7,346 nt of DNA from Actinomycetota bacterium (GTDB lineage: Bacteria; Actinomycetota; Actinomycetes; Nanopelagicales; Nanopelagicaceae): NCBI GenBank assembly GCA_009698975.1, contig WLPB01000051.1, positions 1 to 7,346 on the forward strand, read 5' to 3'. The notes under the pieces are model-generated. The model saw only the letters and a program-made list of their open reading frames with translations. It was not told the DNA's origin and searched no databases. Positions 1 to 4,708 of this stretch are shown here, piece by piece (the stretch's first letter is position 1; every line of letters begins with the position of its first letter). A program made the translations under genes and the position numbers.

Positions 1-2116
1 TATCACCCAAAATATCGTGCAGAACTTCGGAGAGCTCAGGGTGAATTGGTTCTATGGGTTTGCGACCATTCTTTCGGTCAGCGTAATCGTTGTGCGAGTT
101 TTCGCCCATTGGGCCAGGGCGATATAGAGCAATAACAGCTGAGATATCTTCGAATGAGTCGGGAGACATCGCACGGAGCAACGATCTCATTCCGCCACCA
201 TCGAGCTGGAAAACGCCGAGCGTATCGCCACGCGATAAGAGTTCAAAAGTCTTTTGATCCGACAATGGAAGATCTTCGAGCACTACATCGATGCCTTGAT
301 TCTCTTTGATATTTGCAAGGGCATCATCGAGAACAGATAAGTTTCGAAGGCCAAGGAAGTCCATCTTGAGAAGACCAATGGCTTCACAGGCACCCATATC
401 AAACTGAGTAATAATCGCACCATCGGCTTCACGACGATGGATCGGAATAACATCAAGGAGCGGATCACGCGAGAGAATTACGCCTGCCGCATGCACGCCC
501 CATTGGCGTTTGAGGCCTTCAAGTCCGCGGGCAAGATCAACAACTCGTTTAGAATCGACATCAGTTTCATAGAGAAGACGGAATTCACCTGCCTCGCCAT
601 ATCGAGCATCTTTGGTATCAAAGACTCCGCCCAGAGTGATGTCTTTACCCATCACTGACGGCGGAAGCGCCTTGGTAAGTTTTTCGCCAATCGCATATGG
701 GTAGCCAAGAACTCGAGTTGAATCCTTAAGGGCTTGCTTAGATTTAATTGTTCCGAAGGTAATGATCTGAGCAACGCGATCTTCACCATATTTGTCAGTT
801 GCATATCGGATCATCTCTGAGCGACGACGCTCATCAAAGTCCAAATCGATATCGGGCATTGAGATACGCTCTGGATTGAGGAATCGCTCAAATAAGAGTC
901 CGTGCTTAATCGGATCAAGTCCTGTGATGCCAAGAGAATATGCAACTAAGGAACCTGCGGCAGAACCGCGACCAGGGCCAACGCGAATGCCGACCTTCTT
1001 TGCATGATTGACCAAGTCTGCAACAACAAGGAAGTATCCCGGGAAACCCATCTTGATCATTACATCAAGTTCAAAATTTAGCCTCTCAGTATGGCCAGGT
1101 GTGACACGCTCGCCAAGCCTTTCATGAAGGCCACGAATTGATTCAGATCGTAACCACGAATCTTCGCTCTCCCCCGCTGGAACTTCAAATCGAGGCATCA
1201 GATTTTCGCCTTCGCGCAAAGTCACATTACAGCGCTCTGCAATAAGTAAAGTGTTATCACAAGCTTCTGGGTTATCTCTAAAGAGATGGCGCATTTGTTC
1301 TGCTGTCTTTACATAAAATTCAGAGTTATCGAATTTAAATCGCTTCGGATCGGCAAGTGTTGAACCAGATTGCACGGATAGAAGTGCCTCGTGAGCTGCA
1401 GCATCTTCGTGGAATGTGTAATGGAGATCATTGGTCGCAAGGAGCGGAAGCTTGAGCTCTTTGCCGAGCTTAAGCAGGTCTGCCTTCACGCGATTTTCGA
1501 TCTCAATATCGTGATCCATGAGTTCGAGGTAGAAATTAGCTGCTCCAAAAATATCGCGGTAATCACTTGCCGCATGTAGCGCCGCTTTATAGTTACCCAT
1601 ACGCAGGCGAGTCTGAATCTCTCCACCGGGACATCCGGTTGTTGCTATTAGCCCATCTGCATAGGTACTTAGAAGTTCACGATCCATGCGAGGCTTGTAG
1701 TAATAGCCCTCAAGGGATGCGAGTGAAGATAGACGAAATAGATTTGAGAGTCCCTGATTATTCTCAGCCAAGATAGTCATATGCGTATAAGCACCACCAC
1801 CTGAGACATCGTCTTCGCCACCATTACCCCATTGGATTCGCTTCTTCTCGTGGCGAGATTCTGGGGCGACGTAGGCTTCAATTCCGATAATTGGCTTCAC
1901 GCCAACTTTTGTTGCTTGCTTATAGAACTCAAATGCACCAAAAACATTTCCATGATCTGTCATTGCGATTGCTGGCATACCCAATCGCGCGACCTCTTTA
2001 ACGAGATCGCCGACGCGCGCTGCTCCGTCGAGCATCGAGTACTCAGTGTGCACATGAAGGTGCACAAACGAGTCTTGCGTCGATGCCCGTGAAGCTGGAA
2101 GCTCTTCAGATGACAT
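1..2116 (-). CDS. dnaE: DNA polymerase III alpha subunit (DnaE1 type), N-terminal 705 residues
   Basis: Catalytic subunit of the replicative DNA polymerase. The frame is open from the ATG at 2116 to the left edge; actinobacterial DnaE1 is usually about 1,180 residues, so roughly the last 40% (rest of fingers, beta-clamp binding, OB fold) lies outside. An N-terminal PHP domain (about residues 17-290) starts with [13 protein letters not shown]. All nine metal-ligand positions known from Mycobacterium tuberculosis DnaE1 appear present: H21, H23, D30, H55, E80, H112, C162, D230, H232. This predicts an active PHP proofreading exonuclease. The polymerase core has [10 protein letters not shown] (380-389), PDIDLDFDE from 421 with catalytic D422 and D424, HAAGV, and the third acidic residue D586 in [10 protein letters not shown]. 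There is no intein and no frameshift. It lies 20 nt after the pseudouridine synthase gene, last of four co-directional genes here. No Shine-Dalgarno motif precedes the start, so translation may rely on coupling. Identity is very secure. Confidence 0.97.
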   Translation of the reverse strand, partial: MSSEELPASRASTQDSFVHLHVHTEYSMLDGAARVGDLVKEVARLGMPAIAMTDHGNVFGAFEFYKQATKVGVKPIIGIEAYVAPESRHEKKRIQWGNGGEDDVSGGGAYTHMTILAENNQGLSNLFRLSSLASLEGYYYKPRMDRELLSTYADGLIATTGCPGGEIQTRLRMGNYKAALHAASDYRDIFGAANFYLELMDHDIEIENRVKADLLKLGKELKLPLLATNDLHYTFHEDAAAHEALLSVQSGSTLADPKRFKFDNSEFYVKTAEQMRHLFRDNPEACDNTLLIAERCNVTLREGENLMPRFEVPAGESEDSWLRSESIRGLHERLGERVTPGHTERLNFELDVMIKMGFPGYFLVVADLVNHAKKVGIRVGPGRGSAAGSLVAYSLGITGLDPIKHGLLFERFLNPERISMPDIDLDFDERRRSEMIRYATDKYGEDRVAQIITFGTIKSKQALKDSTRVLGYPYAIGEKLTKALPPSVMGKDITLGGVFDTKDARYGEAGEFRLLYETDVDSKRVVDLARGLEGLKRQWGVHAAGVILSRDPLLDVIPIHRREADGAIITQFDMGACEAIGLLKMDFLGLRNLSVLDDALANIKENQGIDVVLEDLPLSDQKTFELLSRGDTLGVFQLDGGGMRSLLRAMSPDSFEDISAVIALYRPGPMGENSHNDYADRKNGRKPIEPIHPELSEVLHDILGD

Positions 2117-2136
2117 GGTGGAGGAAGAGTAGCCCC

Positions 2137-3075
2137 TTAAGGCAGAACGGCATCGGAAAGCAACGCCAAGGAACCTTCAAGGTCAGCTGGATATGCAGCG
2201 TTGAGAACCAACGCCTCGCCAGATACAGGATGATTAAAACGAAGCTCAAGAGCGTGTAGCCATGGACGGCGCATTGCCAGAGATTTACCTAACACTGGAT
2301 CTGCGCCATATGTCGTATCTCCTACAAGTGGGTGGCCCAGCGCAGAGAAGTGCACTCGAATCTGATGTGTGCGCCCGGTCTCTAATTCAACTTTCACCAT
2401 TGAGACGGAGCGATAATATTCAATAACTTCGTAGTGAGTGATGCTCTCTTTACCATCTGCCACAACTGCAAAGCGGTGATCTTGTGTTGGATGTCTATCA
2501 ATAGGCGCATCAATGGTTCCCTCGCTTGGGTCCATGTGACCTTGGATAAGTGCGTGATATGTCTTCTCGACTTCTCGCAAACGGAACATCTCTTTAAGCG
2601 CCAGATATGCGCGATCAGTCTTTGCGACAATCATGAGTCCAGTAGTTCCAGCATCTAGTCGATGCACAATTCCAGCGCGCTCAGCTGGGCCGCTGGTAGA
2701 AATTGTGTAGCCGGCAGCGATGAGAGCGCCAATAACGGTGGGACCAGTCCATCCAGGTGCAGGATGAGCGGCGCATCCCACCGGCTTATCGACGACAACG
2801 ATTTCGTCATCGTTATAAACAATTGTTAGACCTTCCATAGGAGTAAGTGGGATCGGATCCGCACTTATCTGCTCTGGCATCAATACATCAATCATCTGTC
2901 CGGCAGTCACTCGCTCGGATTTTAGGAGCGCTCTTCCATCACTTGAAATATCGCCATCATCAATGAGCCGGACAATCGTTGTACGAGAGAGTCCCAATAC
3001 GCGAGTGAGTGCGCTATCAATTCGTTCCCCGGCAACTCCCTCAGGAACTATCAGCGTGCGATGTTCTCTACTCAT
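2137..3075 (-). CDS. RluA/RluD-family 23S rRNA pseudouridine synthase
   Basis: A 312-residue enzyme that isomerises uridine to pseudouridine in RNA, most likely in 23S rRNA. An S4 RNA-binding domain occupies about residues 15-75 ([20 protein letters not shown]). The catalytic RluA domain follows from about 83, with [15 protein letters not shown] near 95-108, the signature [10 protein letters not shown] with catalytic D141, [11 protein letters not shown] (232-242) and GDTTYG (252-257). Length and the S4-plus-catalytic order match the RluD branch. RluD modifies helix 69 in E. coli, but the exact target uridines cannot be read from sequence, so no symbol is assigned. The ATG start overlaps the end of lspA by 8 nt in another frame, which indicates translational coupling. 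The ribosome-binding site is weak (AGAG-type purines just upstream). The lspA-rluD-type pair is conserved in many bacteria. Confidence 0.95.
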   Translation of the reverse strand: MSREHRTLIVPEGVAGERIDSALTRVLGLSRTTIVRLIDDGDISSDGRALLKSERVTAGQMIDVLMPEQISADPIPLTPMEGLTIVYNDDEIVVVDKPVGCAAHPAPGWTGPTVIGALIAAGYTISTSGPAERAGIVHRLDAGTTGLMIVAKTDRAYLALKEMFRLREVEKTYHALIQGHMDPSEGTIDAPIDRHPTQDHRFAVVADGKESITHYEVIEYYRSVSMVKVELETGRTHQIRVHFSALGHPLVGDTTYGADPVLGKSLAMRRPWLHALELRFNHPVSGEALVLNAAYPADLEGSLALLSDAVLP

Positions 3076-3565
3076 ACTCTGTGCTCTTCTCTGTCGCTAT
3101 CGGACGCACATTGCGTATGGTCAGTATGCCAGCAATTACAGCTGCCGTTGATATTGCAATATCTGCAACGTTAAAGACGGGAAAATTCGGGATTTCTATC
3201 CAATCAATGACATGACCGTAGAAAAATCCTGGCTCGCGAAATATGCGATCCGTGAGATTTCCAAGAACTCCCCCTAGAACTAGGCCGGCAACGAGCGCCC
3301 ACCCACGAGAGGTAATGCGAGGAGCGTAGAAGAGAATAAATCCCATAACGGCAAGGGCGAGAGAAGTGAAGACGATGGTAAAGCCAGTCGCCATGCTAAA
3401 TGCTGCACCGGGATTGCGCAGTAAAGTGAATTGAAGGAAATCACCGAGAATCTTACGTGGTGAAGATGAGAAGTTTTCTAGCGCCCAGCTTTTGGTGAGG
3501 AAATCCAGCGCCCAGATTGCGAGGGCAGAGATAAATAATCGAGAGAGTGTAGGAGTACGGCGCAC
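3068..3565 (-). CDS. lspA: Lipoprotein signal peptidase (signal peptidase II)
   Basis: A 165-residue membrane aspartyl protease that cleaves the signal peptide of diacylated prolipoproteins just before the lipobox cysteine; this family is the target of globomycin. Four hydrophobic segments are visible at about residues 8-28, 58-80, 88-104 and 133-150. Conserved blocks are ALDFLTK (19-25), RNPGAAFS (50-57), GNLTDR (102-107, with N103 and R107), VIDWIE with catalytic D121, and FPVFNVADIAI with catalytic D135. The loop between GNLTDR and VIDWIE is a few residues longer than in Pseudomonas LspA. The start is GTG, 1 nt after the stop of the DksA-like gene. The only RBS is a weak purine run inside that gene's last codons, so coupled translation is likely. 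The C-terminus overlaps the start of the pseudouridine synthase gene. Confidence 0.96.
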   Translation of the reverse strand: MRRTPTLSRLFISALAIWALDFLTKSWALENFSSSPRKILGDFLQFTLLRNPGAAFSMATGFTIVFTSLALAVMGFILFYAPRITSRGWALVAGLVLGGVLGNLTDRIFREPGFFYGHVIDWIEIPNFPVFNVADIAISTAAVIAGILTIRNVRPIATEKSTEYE

Positions 3566-3566
3566 T

Positions 3567-4412
3567 TTAGCGCCGCTCTTCTTTCTGCTTACAAATCATG
3601 CAGAGCGTTGCTCGTGGAAATACCTGAAGGCGAGCTTTTCCAATAGCTGACCCACACACTTCGCAATTTCCATAACTCTTATTATCAATTCGTGAAAGTG
3701 CACGCTCAGTCTGCAAGACCATATCCCGTGCATTAATGACAAGTGACATTTCATGTTCGCGCTCAAATGTCTTAGTTCCTGAATCTGCCTGATCATCGCC
3801 AGCGCCATCACCAGCATCTGCGATGAGATCTTCCATCTCAAGTTCAACTGTTGCGAGTTCAGCCTTAAGACGAAGTAAATCTTTTGTAAGTTCAGCGCGC
3901 ATCGCTTTGAGCTCTGGAGCGCTCCATGCTGCTTCACCTTCTGCTGCAAGAACAGGTGTAGGTGCGGCACGAAGTGGCTTCAGCGGTGCAACTTTCTTTC
4001 CACTCTTTATTGGCCGTGGCGGAGGCGGCATTACCAATCGACGCTCTTCAACCACCGGTGCCGCTGTTGGTGCGACAACAGTTGCGACTGAGACAGTCTG
4101 AGATTTTTCATCTACCGTCAGAGTGGCCTTGCCAACTTTGGTAGGAAAGGAACGGCCGGTGATGACCTTCTTTACTGGAGCGCTCTTCTTTACTGGAGCG
4201 GCCTTCTTGGCAGGAGCCTTTTTAGCAACAGCTTTCTTTGCAACTGCCTTTTTAGCGGGAGCTTTCTTTGCAACAGCCTTCTTTGCGGGGGCCTTTTTAG
4301 CGGGACTCTTCTTTGCAGGGGCTTTCTTTGCAACAGCCTTCTTTGCCGGAGCAGCCTTCTTGGCAACTGCCCTCTTAGCGAGAACCTTCTTCACTACCTT
4401 TTTGACTGACAC
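3567..4412 (-). CDS. DksA/TraR-type C4 zinc-finger protein with histone H1-like Lys/Ala/Pro tail
   Basis: With the GTG start at 4412 the product has 281 residues. Residues 4-82 are a basic tail rich in KK dyads, including ten consecutive pentads of the form A-P/V-A-K-K (21-70), one of them SPAKK. A Pro-rich linker follows (about 85-165). The C-terminal third is DksA-like: a helix at about 166-198, an acidic turn ([12 protein letters not shown]), a second helix at about 217-243, then C250-x2-C253 and C271-x2-C274 around [18 protein letters not shown]. DksA proteins enter the RNA polymerase secondary channel and, with ppGpp, adjust transcription; basic tails of this kind bind DNA. The architecture and position beside lspA match Streptomyces DdbA (SCO2075). 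Start choice: AAGGTG lies 6 nt before GTG 4412. GTG at 4421, with AAAGGG 6 nt upstream, is a near-equal alternative. TTG at 4469 has no RBS. The fold is secure; the in vivo role is inferred. Confidence 0.88.
   Translation of the reverse strand: MSVKKVVKKVLAKRAVAKKAAPAKKAVAKKAPAKKSPAKKAPAKKAVAKKAPAKKAVAKKAVAKKAPAKKAAPVKKSAPVKKVITGRSFPTKVGKATLTVDEKSQTVSVATVVAPTAAPVVEERRLVMPPPPRPIKSGKKVAPLKPLRAAPTPVLAAEGEAAWSAPELKAMRAELTKDLLRLKAELATVELEMEDLIADAGDGAGDDQADSGTKTFEREHEMSLVINARDMVLQTERALSRIDNKSYGNCEVCGSAIGKARLQVFPRATLCMICKQKEERR
4203..4352 (-). repeat. Ten tandem 15-bp units encoding A-P/V-A-K-K pentads
   Basis: This stretch of the DksA-like gene encodes ten uninterrupted pentapeptides (residues 21-70), each ending in AKK, with A, V, P or S varying at the first two positions. 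The 15-bp units are not identical. The KK dyad appears as AAGAAG, AAAAAG or AAGAAA, and Ala codons vary too. The repeat is therefore conserved as protein more than as DNA. Less regular KK-rich sequence flanks it on both sides. Complementary-strand reading gives a meaningless Phe/Ala-rich shadow frame. Confidence 0.9.
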
Positions 4413-4485
4413 GCGGCGCACCTTATTCCCTTTTATCTCCGTGCGCCACCTACGCCACGCACTGACCAAGCACTCTGAGCGTGAG

Positions 4486-4512
4486 TTCGAAAATTGGAAG
4501 ATGGTTTAGACT
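4486..4512 (+). promoter_or_regulatory. Candidate sigma-70-type promoter for ileS
   Basis: TAGACT at 4507-4512 fits the actinobacterial -10 pattern TAnnnT. The best -35 match upstream is TTCGAA (4486-4491), with a short 15-nt spacer, so the -35 is poor. Transcription would start near 4519, just before or within the base of the leader RNA. If the lowest leader helix (from 4515) is real, the true start must lie a few bases further upstream. This call is tentative. No convincing promoter was found on the minus strand for the divergent operon. Confidence 0.3.
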
Positions 4513-4649
4513 GCGATCGTTAAAAGCCGTAAGTAATGTGGCAGTGAAGAGGCAATCACCTCGGAGCCAGTCGGAAGATACGTTGAGCGATCAGCGGGTA
4601 GAACCGGCCCTTATGGATATGAAAGTGGTGTGCCAGATATTGGCCACAA

Positions 4650-4686
4650 GGCGGGTGGTACCGCGAGCCCCAGGGCTCGTCCCTCC
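4650..4686 (+). promoter_or_regulatory. T-box antisequestrator with UGGU acceptor-binding bulge
   Basis: In the ON state GGG (4653-4655) pairs with CCC (4681-4683). After a C-U mismatch, GG (4650-4651) pairs with CC (4685-4686). The 7-nt bulge TGGTACC (4656-4662) presents UGGU to the free CCA end of tRNA-Ile. The upper helix pairs 4663-4669 with 4674-4680 under a CCAG tetraloop. The lower helix uses C4683, C4685 and C4686, which are also needed for the SD-sequestering hairpin, so the two folds exclude each other. Confidence 0.88.
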
Positions 4687-4701
4687 ATGAGTGATATGGA
4701 G
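4683..4701 (+). promoter_or_regulatory. SD-sequestering hairpin and ribosome-binding site of ileS
   Basis: CTCCAT (4683-4688) is perfectly complementary to ATGGAG (4696-4701), with a 7-nt loop. The second arm contains the SD sequence GGAG (4698-4701), 7 nt before the ileS ATG. In the OFF state, with charged tRNA, this six-pair hairpin hides the SD. Uncharged tRNA-Ile stabilises the alternative antisequestrator and frees it. Confidence 0.85.
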
Positions 4702-4708
4702 ATCTTTA

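Larger units (their letters stand above)
4515..4708 (+). ncRNA. Isoleucine T-box riboswitch leader of ileS (translational type)
   Basis: This cis-acting leader senses uncharged tRNA-Ile. The diagnostic T-box core GGGTGGTACCGCG lies at 4653-4665. TGGT (4656-4659) complements the ACCA 3' end of a tRNA with discriminator A, as tRNA-Ile has. The 5' half folds by eye into one long arm. Its helices are 4515-4521:4586-4592, CGTA/TACG (4528-4531:4579-4582), TGGC/GCCA (4539-4542:4566-4569) and GAGG/CCTC (4549-4552:4559-4562). An S-turn-like AGTA/GAA pair (4532-4535 and 4574-4576) sits in the arm. The terminal loop CAATCA contains the Ile codon ATC (4555-4557) followed by A. A conserved-looking GGGTAGAACCGG block (4596-4607) and a hairpin at 4625-4647 follow. 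There is no U-run terminator; instead the ileS SD is sequestered, so control should be translational. The 5' end is approximate, and helices were drawn by hand without covariation. Confidence 0.92.

Noticed and set aside
1391..2092. Several short plus-strand open frames across dnaE
   Set aside because: They are antisense to a continuous dnaE frame with all expected motifs, and none has a convincing RBS or composition.
2394..2658. Open frames on both strands inside the pseudouridine synthase gene
   Set aside because: They lie wholly within a gene with clear catalytic motifs and have no recognisable domains; they are shadows.
4413..4469. N-terminal extension of the DksA-like protein from the TTG at 4469
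   Set aside because: There is no SD before the TTG, and the added residues (W/R-rich) look unlike the tail. GTG at 4412 or 4421 has a better RBS.
4123..4509. Plus-strand open frame of 128 residues rich in Phe and Ala opposite the DksA-like gene
   Set aside because: It is the complement of the AAG/GCN repeat. The composition is an artefact and no RBS or family resemblance is seen.
4413..4560. Minus-strand promoter for the DksA-like/lspA/pseudouridine synthase/dnaE operon
   Set aside because: Candidates such as TTGGTC with TAGGTG, or TTGCCT with TACTTA, have bad spacing. Nothing was good enough to annotate.
4661..4690. Intrinsic terminator after the T-box core (GCGAGCCC/GGGCTCGT hairpin)
   Set aside because: No T-run follows the hairpin. 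The stem is better explained as the upper helix of the antisequestrator.
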